NCBI GenBank assembly: GCA_025936825.1
Contig: JAICSO010000001.1
Location: 310,001-374,000, forward strand
Length of the DNA stretch: 64,000 bases
From: Terriglobales bacterium
Lineage (GTDB): Bacteria > Acidobacteriota > Terriglobia > Terriglobales > Acidobacteriaceae
Direction of reading: 5' to 3'
In this document: piece by piece, positions 1 through 8,980 of the stretch
How the letters are laid out: every line of letters starts with the position of its first letter
How positions within the stretch are numbered: the stretch's first letter is position 1
The notes under the pieces: model-generated
Seen by the model: the letters and a program-made list of their open reading frames with translations, nothing else
Databases searched by the model: none
What the model was told of the DNA's origin: nothing
Made by a program: the position numbers and the translations under genes

Positions 1-1
1 T

Positions 2-1048
2 GGCGGCCCTCTTTCATCCACCGGTGGAGGTGCGAGCTCGGTATTTGGCAAACCTTCTTGGCAGACCGGAAGCGGTGTTCCAGCCGATGGCAAACGTGAC
101 GTGCCGGACATTGCGTTGAACGCGTCGCCCGCTCACGATCCATACTTAACCTGTGGTCCTGGGGACTGCACCAATGGATTCCGTGATGCCAGTAACAACT
201 ACGCTGCGGTTGGCGGCACCTCAGCCGGCGCGCCCACATTCGCCGGAATTCTCGCTCTAATCAATGAGGCGACGTCCTCCAGCGGGTTAGGGAATGTCAA
301 TCCTATGCTGTACAGCCTTGCCGCGAACAACAGTTCGAACCATGCTTTCCACGACATCCCCACCGGCGGCAACAACAAGGTACCTTGCACGAGCGGCTCT
401 ACGAATTGCCCAAGCGGAACGACTTCAATCGGCTTTAGCTCCGGTACTGATTACGATCAGACGACAGGGCTCGGCTCGCTAAACGTTGCCAACCTGATTA
501 CGGCATGGATGGGCGTCACTCCCTCAACAGATTTTTCTATTAGCGGCGCGAACTCTACAGTCGCCGCGGCGGGAGGCACCGGCACATCTACGATCACAAT
601 CACGGCGCTGAACGGCTTTACCGGAACTGTGAACCTGACGTGTTCGCCGAGTTCAGCTACTGCCCAGATCACGTGCTCTTTGAATCCGACGAGCCTCGAC
701 ATGAGCACTGGCACGACCAATGGGACGAAGACTGCCACGCTAAGCATGGTGACAGTTGCAGACCTGCAGATGCCCAGTCACTGGCAACGTCGTGGCACTT
801 GGTTCGGAGCCACCGGCGGGCTGTTTGCCGCGGTGCTGCTCGGCGGTGTTTCTTCTCGCCGTCGCTGGTTAGGATTGCTAGGATTCTTTGTCGTTGTAGT
901 GGTTTTGGTCGGCGTCGCATGCGGGGGTGGCGGTGGCTCTTCCGTGAAAAAGACGCAAGGCACGCCTGCAGGCTCGTACACCGTGACCGTCACGGCAACC
1001 AGCGGCTCGACCACCCACACCACGAACGTGAGTCTGACGGTTCAATAA
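2..1048 (+). CDS. S53 (sedolisin/kumamolisin) peptidase, 3' part, with Ig-like tail
   Basis: This reading frame is open from the window's left edge, so the start lies outside; 348 residues are visible. The catalytic serine motif GGTSAGAP, followed by FAGILALINEA, is the sedolisin signature, and DQTTGLGSLN near residue 160 fits the calcium-binding end of the catalytic domain. The catalytic Glu and Asp would lie upstream of the window. S53 enzymes are secreted acid endopeptidases. After the catalytic domain comes an Ig-like beta-sandwich (DFSISGANSTVAAAGGTGTS and on). It is interrupted by a basic stretch, a hydrophobic segment (LGLLGFFVVVVVLVGVAC) and a glycine run, then finishes as an Ig-like strand set. 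A GTG at 101 is only an internal codon. The hydrophobic insert followed by Cys looks like a membrane anchor or lipobox in an odd, internal place. Confidence 0.9.
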   Translation, partial: GGPLSSTGGGASSVFGKPSWQTGSGVPADGKRDVPDIALNASPAHDPYLTCGPGDCTNGFRDASNNYAAVGGTSAGAPTFAGILALINEATSSSGLGNVNPMLYSLAANNSSNHAFHDIPTGGNNKVPCTSGSTNCPSGTTSIGFSSGTDYDQTTGLGSLNVANLITAWMGVTPSTDFSISGANSTVAAAGGTGTSTITITALNGFTGTVNLTCSPSSATAQITCSLNPTSLDMSTGTTNGTKTATLSMVTVADLQMPSHWQRRGTWFGATGGLFAAVLLGGVSSRRRWLGLLGFFVVVVVLVGVACGGGGGSSVKKTQGTPAGSYTVTVTATSGSTTHTTNVSLTVQ

Positions 1049-1608
1049 AAATGGCGCACGGGTGGCTTTCCCTCAAAGTTTCCCGTGCACCAAAGGTTCA
1101 GTTCTCAAAGCATGATCGGTCCGCGTCGGGTTGCGCCGAGGAACGCGCATTCCAAAAGCACCTACAAAAACGTTATCGCCCCGCTGTCTATGCAGCACGC
1201 CGCGCGGCCCGATTGTGAAGTGCGTGGACGCCTCCGGGGCCTAAAATGCCCGGGCAGGTTTTCCCCGCGCGCCTTATCGATCCTGGAACTCGAATCAGTG
1301 ATTCAATCCTCCGATGATTCAATTCCACCCTACCCTTACCTTTGTGTAAAACTCAGGTAGTTACCGCTTGCAAAGCTGTGATGGGCGGGGGTACCATAAT
1401 CTTGTCTCAACGGCCATGCCCCCTTGGCAGGCCCTTCGCGCCGAATGGCTCCAGGCGCACAACAGACATAGATCAACTTAGATTCCAGCCGCGATGGGTT
1501 TCGTACGACACGTGCATCTGCGATCGAAGCCACCCAGGCGGAGTAAGCGTGAGCCACACAATCGGTCAGCCCCTTCGGGCCGACTCAATTAGGACTTAAG
1601 TAGACAAC
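1049..1608. other. Intergenic region without a recognisable gene
   Basis: There is no convincing coding frame in these 560 bases. A weak promoter-like pair (TTGCAA near 1368 and TACCAT about 18 bases further on) precedes a stretch with small hairpins, including GTCAGCC/GGCCGAC at about 1565-1585, just before the next gene. It could be a long leader or a small RNA, but I do not recognise a known RNA family in it. Confidence 0.4.
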
Positions 1609-2259
1609 ATGAATGCAGGACCAGGACGCCCCTCCGGTGGAGGAGGGAGAAACAGGCGGCGGCGTGGTCGTCGTCCGCGCGGCGGAAACCCAGGCGGACA
1701 ACGCGGTCGCGATCAACAACACAGCGGCATTTACACCGCACCCATGGACCACAGCTATCGCGCGGCATTAGCCGGGAACAACAATGGTGGCCGGCCCGGA
1801 CGTCAGCGGCCAGGCTTCGCGCCCAACTATCCCCAGGCGGATCCTGACCCATTGCCGGCGCGCGAGGATGCAAGTTCCCGCATCTTCGGCTTCGTTGACG
1901 ATCTCTTCTTCCAAGCCAAGATTCAGGAAACCGCTCGTAAACTCAACGTGAAAGTCGAGTTTGTGAAATCCGAGCAGGACCTGACCGACCGCATCAAGCA
2001 GAACGGCGAAGAGAAGCCTTCCCTGATCATCTTCGACCTGAACAGCAACAGCGTGAAGCCGATCTCACTCATCCCGAAACTCAAGAGCAAATTGAAGAAG
2101 ACCTCGGTGATCGGGTTCCTTTCGCACGTTCAGGGCGATTTGAAGCAGAAGGCTCACGAAGTCGGTTGCGACATGGTGCTGCCGCGCTCAGCGTTCTCAC
2201 AGAACCTGCCGCAGTTGTTGCGCAGACACGGAGCTGCGGACGAGGAAGTGTCAGGCTAA
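1609..2259 (+). CDS. Basic RG-rich tail plus receiver-like domain protein
   Basis: This is a 216-residue protein of unknown function. Residues 1-50 are very rich in Gly and Arg (RNRRRRGRRPRGGNPGGQRG), a composition typical of disordered nucleic-acid-binding tails. After a Pro/Gly-rich linker, residues about 85-205 look like a CheY-type alpha/beta fold (IFGFVDDLFFQAKIQETARK ... IIFDLNSNS ... VIGFLSHVQ ... GCDMVLPRSAF). An Asp lies at the usual phosphoacceptor strand (IIFDL), but the conserved acidic pair and Lys are not clear, so phosphorylation is uncertain. It stands alone, with no histidine kinase beside it, and shows no clear Shine-Dalgarno site at the ATG. The receiver-like assignment is by eye. 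Confidence 0.75.
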   Translation: MNAGPGRPSGGGGRNRRRRGRRPRGGNPGGQRGRDQQHSGIYTAPMDHSYRAALAGNNNGGRPGRQRPGFAPNYPQADPDPLPAREDASSRIFGFVDDLFFQAKIQETARKLNVKVEFVKSEQDLTDRIKQNGEEKPSLIIFDLNSNSVKPISLIPKLKSKLKKTSVIGFLSHVQGDLKQKAHEVGCDMVLPRSAFSQNLPQLLRRHGAADEEVSG

Positions 2260-2285
2260 GGCAGCTCTGCGGTTCGTGACCTGTT

Positions 2286-3545
2286 TCACATCTCGCACTG
2301 CCGCGCGCGTTCCAGCAGCAGCTCTCGCTCCCGGGAATTTTGCGTCATCGATGCAGCCCTCTCGAACTCTGTACGTGCTTCTTCTAGTCGACCCAGTTTC
2401 TTCAAAAAATCCGCGCGTGCGCTCGGCAGCAGGTGATAGCTGCTGAGCCTGGGATCACCCATCAGACTCTCGACTATAGCCAAAGCTTGCTGCGGCCCAG
2501 AAGCCATGGAAACCGCCACTGCCCGATTCAGTTCAATAATCGGTGACGGCATGATGTCGGCGAGTTCGCCGTACAGCGCCACAATCCTGTTCCAATCTGT
2601 TTGCTGAGGCTCTCGCGCTCGCGCGTGGCATGCGGCAATCTCTGCTTGCAGAGCATAAGGTCCCATGCCTCGCGCCAACTTTCGCGCATATTCCAGCGCT
2701 GCCAGTCCGCGCTGAATGAGAAGCTGGTCCCATTGGGCGCGGTTCTGGTTCATCAGAAGGATGGGCTCGCCATTCGGGCCGGTGCGGGCCCGCGACCGCG
2801 AAGCTTGAATTTCCATGAGGGCGACCAGACCATGGACCTCCGGTTCATTGGGAGCCAGTCCGGCCAAAATGCGTCCCAAACGCAAGGCTTCCTCACACAA
2901 TGCGGGACGCATCCAGTCATCGCCGGCGGTCGCGGTGTAGCCCTCGTTAAAGATCAGGTAAATGACTTCAAGCACTGAGGCGAGACGTTGATTGAGCTCT
3001 ACTCCGCGTGGGATTTCAAAGGGGATTTGCTTCTCGGAAAGCGTCCGCTTGGCGCGGACGATCCGCTGCGCGATGGTCGGCTCGCTGGAAACGAATGCCC
3101 GCGCAATTTCATCGGTGGTCAATCCGCCCAGCAGCCGCAATGTCAGCGCCAGACGCGATTCTTTCGGCAACACCGGGTGGGAGGCGATGAAGATGAGCCG
3201 CAGCAGGTCGTCGCCAATCGGGTCGTCAAGGCTGCTGTCGAGGTCGGGCATGCTCAACTCGCGGGCGGAGTAGTCCCGCCCAAGGTCCTCATGCTTGCGG
3301 TCCGCCATAGAATTACGACGGAACAGGTCGATGGCGCGGTGCTTGGCGGTGCTCATCAGCCAGGCGCCGGGATTCTCGGGAATGCCAGACTCAGGCCACT
3401 GCTCAAGTGCTGCAAGGAGGGCGTCGTGCGCGAGGTCTTCGGCAACACCGACGTCGCGGACGATTCGAGTCAGCCCCGCAATCACGCGTGCCGACTCGAT
3501 CCTCCAAACTGCTTCAATCGCGCGATGTGTCTCGGCAGTTACCAC
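2286..3545 (-). CDS. ECF42-type RNA polymerase sigma factor with C-terminal extension
   Basis: A 419-residue sigma factor. Residues about 8-75 match region 2 (VAEDLAHDALLAALEQWP, then PGAWLMSTAKHRAIDLFRR). Residues about 110-165 match region 4 (LTLRLLGGLTTDEIARAF, then IAQRIVRAKRTL). Residues about 190-419 form the long helical, TPR-like extension known for this family. The only usable start is a GTG at 3545, because an in-frame stop lies a few codons upstream. It follows the DGPF gene by 24 bases, and ECF42 factors are known to be linked to DGPF/YCII proteins. The C-terminal domain is known to be needed for activity in this family. No anti-sigma factor lies nearby, as expected. Confidence 0.93.
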   Translation of the reverse strand: MVTAETHRAIEAVWRIESARVIAGLTRIVRDVGVAEDLAHDALLAALEQWPESGIPENPGAWLMSTAKHRAIDLFRRNSMADRKHEDLGRDYSARELSMPDLDSSLDDPIGDDLLRLIFIASHPVLPKESRLALTLRLLGGLTTDEIARAFVSSEPTIAQRIVRAKRTLSEKQIPFEIPRGVELNQRLASVLEVIYLIFNEGYTATAGDDWMRPALCEEALRLGRILAGLAPNEPEVHGLVALMEIQASRSRARTGPNGEPILLMNQNRAQWDQLLIQRGLAALEYARKLARGMGPYALQAEIAACHARAREPQQTDWNRIVALYGELADIMPSPIIELNRAVAVSMASGPQQALAIVESLMGDPRLSSYHLLPSARADFLKKLGRLEEARTEFERAASMTQNSRERELLLERARQCEM

Positions 3546-3569
3546 CCACCGATCACATCATGTCCATGC

Positions 3570-3956
3570 CTAGGACGCAACCGGTACTCGCTCCACATGG
3601 TTCACGCAACTGGCATCGACGCCCTGCTCGTAAATCTGGCGCAGCTCGCATTCCCCTTCACCGGCCACTTGGAGAAAGTTCCTGGCCAGCTCGATCGCTT
3701 CCTGCTTCGAACTCACTCGGAGAATGGCGAATCCTCCGACCACTTCTTTCGTTTCCGTGAACGGCCCATCGGTGACCGTCAGATTGCTGCCGGAGCGCCG
3801 TACGCGAGCTCCCAGCGCTGTCGGCAGGCAGCCTTCGGTTGCAACCAGCCAGCCCGCCTTCATACCCTCTTCGATCAGTTTGCCCATGCGGGCCATCTCT
3901 TCCTGCGTGGGAGGGGTGCTGCGCTCAACCGACTTATAGATACTTAGAAATTTCAT
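3570..3956 (-). CDS. DGPF/YCII-related protein
   Basis: A 128-residue protein with the DGPF signature (LTVTDGPFTETKEVVGGFAI) and the alpha/beta ferredoxin-like YCII fold. The biochemical role of this family is unsettled; it is the usual partner and regulatory target of ECF42 sigma factors. The ATG at 3956 has a good Shine-Dalgarno site (AAAGGAGACAAC before the ATG). It is the first gene of a two-gene unit with the sigma factor and lies behind an ECF42-like promoter. Confidence 0.9.
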   Translation of the reverse strand: MKFLSIYKSVERSTPPTQEEMARMGKLIEEGMKAGWLVATEGCLPTALGARVRRSGSNLTVTDGPFTETKEVVGGFAILRVSSKQEAIELARNFLQVAGEGECELRQIYEQGVDASCVNHVERVPVAS

Positions 3957-4011
3957 GTTGTCTCCTTTTTCCTCTGCAAATAGGGGCTTTATCGGTCCCC
4001 TTCATCTATAC

Positions 4012-4038
4012 GTCGAACGGACGACGCCGAAATCGACA
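4012..4038 (-). promoter_or_regulatory. Candidate ECF42-dependent promoter
   Basis: On the minus strand TGTCGA (4033-4038) and CGAC (4012-4015) are separated by exactly 17 bases, about 55 bases before the DGPF start. From family knowledge, ECF42 factors recognise TGTCGA at -35 and CGA(T/C) at -10, so this is a likely autoregulated promoter for the DGPF-sigma pair. The rest of the gap, 4039-4261, shows nothing else that I recognise. Confidence 0.7.
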
Positions 4039-4261
4039 ATGGATTGAATATTTTCATGGTTGTAAGGCGATTGGGTAACTTAGCGTTTCTGGTTTGGATT
4101 GTCCACTGCAGAGGATGTTTTGGGGTGTAGGAGGCCGTGCAGACCCACTTCCGCGGGGAGCTTTCGTCATTGCGGATGTTTTGTGATGGAAAACTACAAA
4201 GCAGAGATTTGCGGCTACATTCCGCCCTCACAGCGAAGTGCCGCTTTGCCGGCCAAACAAC

Positions 4262-4555
4262 TTACTTCCACCACCTGTCGTGGAAGGCGATCAAAACGCT
4301 GATGGCCATGGAGATGATTGCATTCACCAGCCGGTCATAAACTCCGCGGCGCACGTCGTTGCGCTCCAAACGCTCGATCTTTTGTTCAGCGATTCGCATG
4401 CGCCCCGGCTGTGCGCCGCCGACCAGCATGTCCATTTTGGCTTCGAGACGCGCAAGTTTCTCCAGCACATCGCGCTGAAAATCATCGTCGGCTACACGCA
4501 CGACGAGCGGATGCTTGCCCGCTTCGATCAGGGTGTCTTCGCTTCTGTGTGTCAT
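4262..4555 (-). CDS. XhlA-like small phage protein (coiled coil plus membrane anchor)
   Basis: A 97-residue protein. Residues about 25-70 form an amphipathic coiled coil (FQRDVLEKLARLEAKMDMLV, then IAEQKIERLERNDVRRGVYD). They are followed by a C-terminal hydrophobic helix (LVNAIISMAISVLIAF) ending in a short basic/aromatic tail. This layout is that of haemolysin XhlA-type proteins, which in prophages sit next to holin and endolysin genes. Here no endolysin is visible on either side. It is the last gene of the leftward structural run and marks the left end of the element. The function is inferred from layout only. Confidence 0.65.
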   Translation of the reverse strand: MTHRSEDTLIEAGKHPLVVRVADDDFQRDVLEKLARLEAKMDMLVGGAQPGRMRIAEQKIERLERNDVRRGVYDRLVNAIISMAISVLIAFHDRWWK

Positions 4556-4679
4556 AAGAACCGGCTACTAGCCTCTAGCTACTAGCTCCTACCAAGCACC
4601 GGTGAGCAGCAAGGCGTGAGCTGCCGGCAACCAACGAGGAGAGCCTCGCCCCTCAAGTCAGCGCTCGCTGCTAGTCCGC
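4556..4679. repeat. TAGCTNC heptamer repeat spacer
   Basis: The spacer between the XhlA-like gene and the tail-hub gene begins with tandem heptamer-like units (CTACTAG, CCTCTAG, CTACTAG, CTCCTAC) around 4565-4592. An inverted partner occurs near the other end (GCTGCTAGTCCG at about 4668). No gene is present. Confidence 0.55.
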
Positions 4680-7013
4680 TTAGTAGGGATAATCCAGGTG
4701 CAATGCTGCAGTAAATCTCGAATATCTACGCGGATTAGATCCGTCGAACTGCCGCAGGTAGTAGTCCTGCGTCTTGCCTAGTCGCGGCAAGGTGAACGTT
4801 TGCGTGCTGAACCGTCCAGCGAGATTCTGATCATTGTTGGGCCCCCAGCCTGCATCCGTCCAGCGCACCTCAATTCCACCCCCGTTCGGAGGCGCCACCC
4901 CTACGTCGAGACTTGCTGTGGTGGAACTCACCTGTGTAATTGCGGCGCTGGTCAAATCGGCCAGACTCGTTGCGCCCACTTGTGAGTTCGTAATCGGCGG
5001 AACGTTGAGCGCGGCTGCGAACCTGGCGCTATCGGACTCGAATGACAGCATCTCGTTCGCGGAATCGACGAAACTGATCTGGTACTCGCAATGATCGCCT
5101 GCCAGATCTCTCACATTCACCACAATCTCGTTCACAATCGCTTGAAACCTTGCGTCTCGCGAGGGCAGATCGATGTCGAGTCCGTCGCCAGGAAAAATAT
5201 CCCGGGCGTCACCGGGGAGAAAGTCGCTCCATGTTCGATAGCAACCGTCGTAACCGGGAGCGGCCCCGTCGGTGACGATCGCCAGTGCCGCATTCTCGCA
5301 GTCAACGCTGGTACGAGCCGGCGGAGACACCACATGACGAATGACTCCCCGCACGCCGTCATCGTTCCCATGCTGTTCAGCGGCGATTCTCGCGGGGTCG
5401 GTAATTCTTGCCATTGAGCGCCCGCAGCCGCGATACCGAACTTCAATCAATTCGTTTGGCGCTGGTACATGCTGATTAAAGAAATCCAACGTGGACCCGG
5501 AGTATATGTTGCATTCACCGCCCGCAGAGAGTGGGCCGAGCAACCGTGTTCGATAGGGCTGCCCGGGCAAAGCGCTACGCACTTCAGCGTCAATGGCCTG
5601 CACAACCTTCGTGAAGGCAATCGCGCAATACAGCCCCGGCGAATTTACCAGCGAATAGGTGCAGAATGCAGGAGCACTGAAAACCAAACTGTCGTAGAGA
5701 ACGGTGGAGGGCGCAACCATGCTCGCCGCATCATTCGGATCGATATCATGCGCTTCCAGAACGAGTCGAACATCAGCACCGATCTGCCCGCCGCCGATGG
5801 CGTTCCCGGCAGGATGTGCTGCGCTGTGAAAGGCCTGCTGCCCGCGAAAAATCGTGGTCGAGTACACCCTCGTGCTCAAGACGTAATGATGGCCCGGCAC
5901 GGTAGTGAGAACTGGCCCGACGGGAACTCCGCAGATCAGCGCCTGGATGAACGAATTCGCTCCTGATGGCGAGAGTTGAAATCCCGCCACGCAGGTGGCC
6001 GTAGAGATTGCGCCGAGGTGCAGACCCCCGACGATACCTGACGATGGTGCGGTGAAAGTAAAATCCCCGTGCTGCAGAATCCACGCCGCACCGAGTTCCA
6101 CCTGCTCAACAAAATTAACTGTGGTGTCACCGTCAGCGCGATCGCCGCCGGAGACTTGCAGCTTCCCTCCGTTAATACTGATCGCGCCGCTCGGGTCCGA
6201 AAGCTTCCACCGTGCTGGGTCCAGTTGCGACGTCAGGTATTCTTCACTAAAGATCGTGCGATTGAATCCACTGAACGGATTCTGTGAAAGATGAAATCGA
6301 ATGGTTATACCGTCGCCTACGAAGTAATCGCGAACGTAATCCTGTGGCTCGGTCTCGCCGACTACGGTCACGTCGTTGGCGACGCCCCGACTCGATCTCA
6401 GTTTCAGGCCTTGTGGCGAAAAGTTCGGATCCGCCTCGCTCAGGGAGTAGGTGGCCGTTCCGAACGGCGCCAGAATCAGCGCTCCATCCATCGCGCGATA
6501 ACTGGCGCGCGCTCGGGTCCCGATCGCTGCCGCGTGCTTTGAAAACGGCACTTGCGGGTCCGGCACATAAACAGGCATGACATCGAGTTCCTGCACGGCG
6601 GAGGTGTCGAATGCTCCCGGCGACGCCGATTCCGCCAGCGCGCGAAGCGCATCACCCGCGCTTCGGGAGACGAAAGGGCTTCGCGATGGGAACCGTTTCT
6701 CGTCGAGCAGAGTTTCATCGCTGAGCGCAACGATATTGAAGCGATACTGCGGTCCTTGCTGCCCCCAACCCAGGAACTCATATTCAGGACTGGTTGTAAC
6801 GTACCCGGTAAATACGTCCTGCCCATTCGTCCGCCCCAGCAGCACGCGCGCTCCACGTCGTGGCACAACCAGGTCCGGGCCAAGAAGCAGACTGAAACGC
6901 AACTCGGACGGCTCGTTCAGTTTGCGCGTGATGCGAGGCGTGTTCGCGGCGTCAATCGCCGCCGTGTAGTCCCGCGGCCCAGCCCCATCGAGATTGTCGA
7001 TCTGAAGTTTCAT
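4680..7013 (-). CDS. Phage tail hub / host-recognition protein with lectin-like insert
   Basis: A 777-residue structural protein. Residues 1-210 resemble the hub domain of tail proteins (opening with KLNEPSELRFSLLL; later GRTNGQDVFTGYV and ALSDETLLDEKRF). Residues about 235-470 look like a jelly-roll, lectin-like insert (LTSQLDPARWKLSDPSGAIS and on). A second hub-like stretch follows, and residues about 690-777 are a fibronectin type III-like domain (ITQVSSTTASLDV ... IEVRWTDAGW ... YYLRQFD). The likely role is tail tip and host-surface binding. It follows the tail-tube-like gene by 175 bases. No tape-measure gene lies between them, which is unusual for a long-tailed phage. The assignment rests on pattern and position. 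Confidence 0.7.
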   Translation of the reverse strand: MKLQIDNLDGAGPRDYTAAIDAANTPRITRKLNEPSELRFSLLLGPDLVVPRRGARVLLGRTNGQDVFTGYVTTSPEYEFLGWGQQGPQYRFNIVALSDETLLDEKRFPSRSPFVSRSAGDALRALAESASPGAFDTSAVQELDVMPVYVPDPQVPFSKHAAAIGTRARASYRAMDGALILAPFGTATYSLSEADPNFSPQGLKLRSSRGVANDVTVVGETEPQDYVRDYFVGDGITIRFHLSQNPFSGFNRTIFSEEYLTSQLDPARWKLSDPSGAISINGGKLQVSGGDRADGDTTVNFVEQVELGAAWILQHGDFTFTAPSSGIVGGLHLGAISTATCVAGFQLSPSGANSFIQALICGVPVGPVLTTVPGHHYVLSTRVYSTTIFRGQQAFHSAAHPAGNAIGGGQIGADVRLVLEAHDIDPNDAASMVAPSTVLYDSLVFSAPAFCTYSLVNSPGLYCAIAFTKVVQAIDAEVRSALPGQPYRTRLLGPLSAGGECNIYSGSTLDFFNQHVPAPNELIEVRYRGCGRSMARITDPARIAAEQHGNDDGVRGVIRHVVSPPARTSVDCENAALAIVTDGAAPGYDGCYRTWSDFLPGDARDIFPGDGLDIDLPSRDARFQAIVNEIVVNVRDLAGDHCEYQISFVDSANEMLSFESDSARFAAALNVPPITNSQVGATSLADLTSAAITQVSSTTASLDVGVAPPNGGGIEVRWTDAGWGPNNDQNLAGRFSTQTFTLPRLGKTQDYYLRQFDGSNPRRYSRFTAALHLDYPY

Positions 7014-7188
7014 TACTTAGAGAATCTCTCAATTCTGGCAAGATGTGAGCCAGGATTTGTACGGTGTTTACCGTAAATAGAACCCACTGTGGATAGTCAC
7101 TGTGTTCCGTTTGCGGAACATTGGCTCCAATACTCATATCGTGAGGCAAATGCACCGGTCGTTGCCGACGACAACGATGAACGACGAT

Positions 7189-8196
7189 TTAATACAGCGC
7201 TGCCATCGCCGCCGGAAAGTAACTTCGATAACACAGCGCCGTATGACCGTCATTCTCATCGGTGTGCGGCATGGCGAGAAAAGCTGCATGCAGTGCTAAT
7301 GCGGAAATGGGCTTAGCAACTTCGACCCTGGTTTCGCGTTCCCCTGCGGACGACTGTGCAGATATCGTGCTGGATGTGGGGCTAAGCCGCGGATAGTAAA
7401 AGCAAATTCTTCCGCCTGCATCTTCCTCAACGACAAATAGTGCCGACCACTCCTGCAAGAACGTACCGCCTTCCCGATCCACGAAAGCGATCACCTTCTG
7501 CACTCCCCAGCCCGGCTGCGGCGATCCGGCGAGCAACGGTTGCGCCAGAAGCAGGGAAGTCGCGGTCAACTGGGCCACCCTCCCAACGTTGAATGTCACA
7601 CGTCGAACGTAATCGGGATCGCCATTGACAGCCGCGGGATCGGCCACATACCCGGCCGAGATTCCACTTCCGACGTAGCCTGTCTGCTGTTGATAATCCG
7701 CATCCACGGCGACAATGCCGCCTGGAGAAAACGCCACCACCGTTCCAGCTCCTACAATTACCTCGCCTGCCGACGATCCTGGCATCACTGCGACTGCGGG
7801 CATCGGCGCTCCGCCGGAAGGAATGGCAGTGGCATTCGGATCGGGCGCCAGCACGTTCATATGCTCCGAGCCCCCGGCGAGGGCCATCTGCAGTTTGCCC
7901 CAATCGCGAAAGTCCAGTTCGACCCGTGCGTCGAGAACTCCGCGAAACTGCACGGCCGCAGCACCTGCGGCGCCACTTCGAATCGCCTCTGTCGATGTAA
8001 GACTCATCCTCTGAAAGTTGTCGACCCATCCGAGATCAATCCATGGTGCTGGAGGCGCGTCGAGGGTAAACAGGCCGCTCGTGCCAGGGTCGAAGATGGC
8101 CGCGGTCCCGCTGGCCCGGTCTAGCGGCGCAAAGTACGCGCGAACACGCCGCCCGATCGGTACCATGGCGGCGCGATTGGCGAAATTCGTGGTCAT
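7189..8196 (-). CDS. Putative phage tail tube protein
   Basis: A 335-residue protein rich in short beta strands and small residues, lying where the major tail protein is expected (after head-tail connector genes, before the hub). Motifs such as DLGWVDNFQRMSLTSTEAIR at residues about 54-73 and VTFNVGRVAQLTATSLLLAQ are compatible with tail-tube proteins. The middle (residues 125-190) is an Ala/Gly/Val-rich beta region. I do not recognise a named family with certainty. Confidence 0.6.
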   Translation of the reverse strand: MTTNFANRAAMVPIGRRVRAYFAPLDRASGTAAIFDPGTSGLFTLDAPPAPWIDLGWVDNFQRMSLTSTEAIRSGAAGAAAVQFRGVLDARVELDFRDWGKLQMALAGGSEHMNVLAPDPNATAIPSGGAPMPAVAVMPGSSAGEVIVGAGTVVAFSPGGIVAVDADYQQQTGYVGSGISAGYVADPAAVNGDPDYVRRVTFNVGRVAQLTATSLLLAQPLLAGSPQPGWGVQKVIAFVDREGGTFLQEWSALFVVEEDAGGRICFYYPRLSPTSSTISAQSSAGERETRVEVAKPISALALHAAFLAMPHTDENDGHTALCYRSYFPAAMAALY

Positions 8197-8207
8197 TGAG
8201 GATTCCT

Positions 8208-8340
8208 TGATAGCAGTCAGCAGTCAGCAGTCAGCACTCAGCACTCAGTCAAAACCAACGCCATTGGTGATGTCATTCCGAACCGCTTCAGCGGTGAGGA
8301 ACCTGCTTTTTGCGTATGCCGACTGCTGACTGCGTGTTTA
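8208..8340. repeat. REP-like palindrome framed by heptamer arms (copy 1)
   Basis: Five tandem heptamers (AGCAGTC three times, AGCACTC twice, 8212-8246) are followed by a REP-like core. The core is TGTCATTCCGAACCGC, then the loop and GCGGTGAGGAACCTGCTTTT (8270-8311). An inverted heptamer arm (GACTGCTGACTGCG, about 8320-8333) closes the element. It fills the spacer between two phage genes. Confidence 0.8.
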
Positions 8341-8862
8341 CGGTTCCGGAAAGAAAAACACCTTCACGCTTGCCGTTCGCTCCAGCCGCACTCCTGCAGT
8401 CCCTCGTGGCAAGCCTTCGGTACGCGGAGCCTCGCTACCAACGACCTTGCCGAATTGCGGAGCGCTCCAGACGATGCTTGTTCCCATTGAGGTCGCGGGT
8501 GTGTGGCTGTAATCAAACTTCAGCGCAGTGCCTGGCTGGCAGATGCCGAGCAGTTCGGTATCAAGAGCAGCCAGGGAGCGGCCACGGTCCACGCCAGACT
8601 CCACACTCCCGAAGGTGTGATAAGAGATCACGCATTCCAGCGTGTAAATGGCGCGATCGCCGAGCTGCTGCGGCACCGGAGTCGCCGACCCCCATTCGAG
8701 GTAGAACGTGTCCGGCTGTGGCTTTACCGGGATCACAGCCTCATTTTCCGCAACGACCACTGCCGGACGCATAACTCCATTGAGCATGATCGTGCGCAGC
8801 GGATTCCGCGACGCTAGCCGGTCGCGCAAGGTGATGTAGAAAGTATCTTTTGTGAATTGCAT
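8338..8862 (-). CDS. Phage protein, possible tail completion/terminator
   Basis: A 174-residue protein placed between a connector-like gene and the tail-tube-like gene, which is the usual place for a tail terminator or neck protein. It is mostly beta-rich (TFYLEWGSATPVPQQLGDRA; IYTLECVISYHTFGS; then VRLERTASVKVFFFPEP at the C-terminus). I recognise no diagnostic motif. The last codons touch the heptamer arm of the neighbouring repeat. Confidence 0.55.
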   Translation of the reverse strand: MQFTKDTFYITLRDRLASRNPLRTIMLNGVMRPAVVVAENEAVIPVKPQPDTFYLEWGSATPVPQQLGDRAIYTLECVISYHTFGSVESGVDRGRSLAALDTELLGICQPGTALKFDYSHTPATSMGTSIVWSAPQFGKVVGSEAPRTEGLPRGTAGVRLERTASVKVFFFPEP

Positions 8863-8980
8863 AGTTAGCTCGCAGCCATCAGCTCATAGCTTGGAGTCGC
8901 TAGTGGCAAGCGGTGAGCGAGGAGCGGTGAGCAATATGGCGCATTTGCTCGCCGCTCGGGCGCACTGCTCGTTGCTTTTC

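Noticed and set aside
640-1218. A 192-codon plus-strand frame
   Set aside because: It overlaps the S53 gene in another frame and has an improbable Cys/His/Arg-rich composition.
1400-1600. 6S RNA, tmRNA or RNase P RNA in the gap before the receiver-like gene
   Set aside because: None of the conserved sequences of those RNAs could be found; only small hairpins.
2988-3947. A 319-codon plus-strand frame
   Set aside because: It is antisense to the sigma factor and DGPF genes, both of which are well supported.
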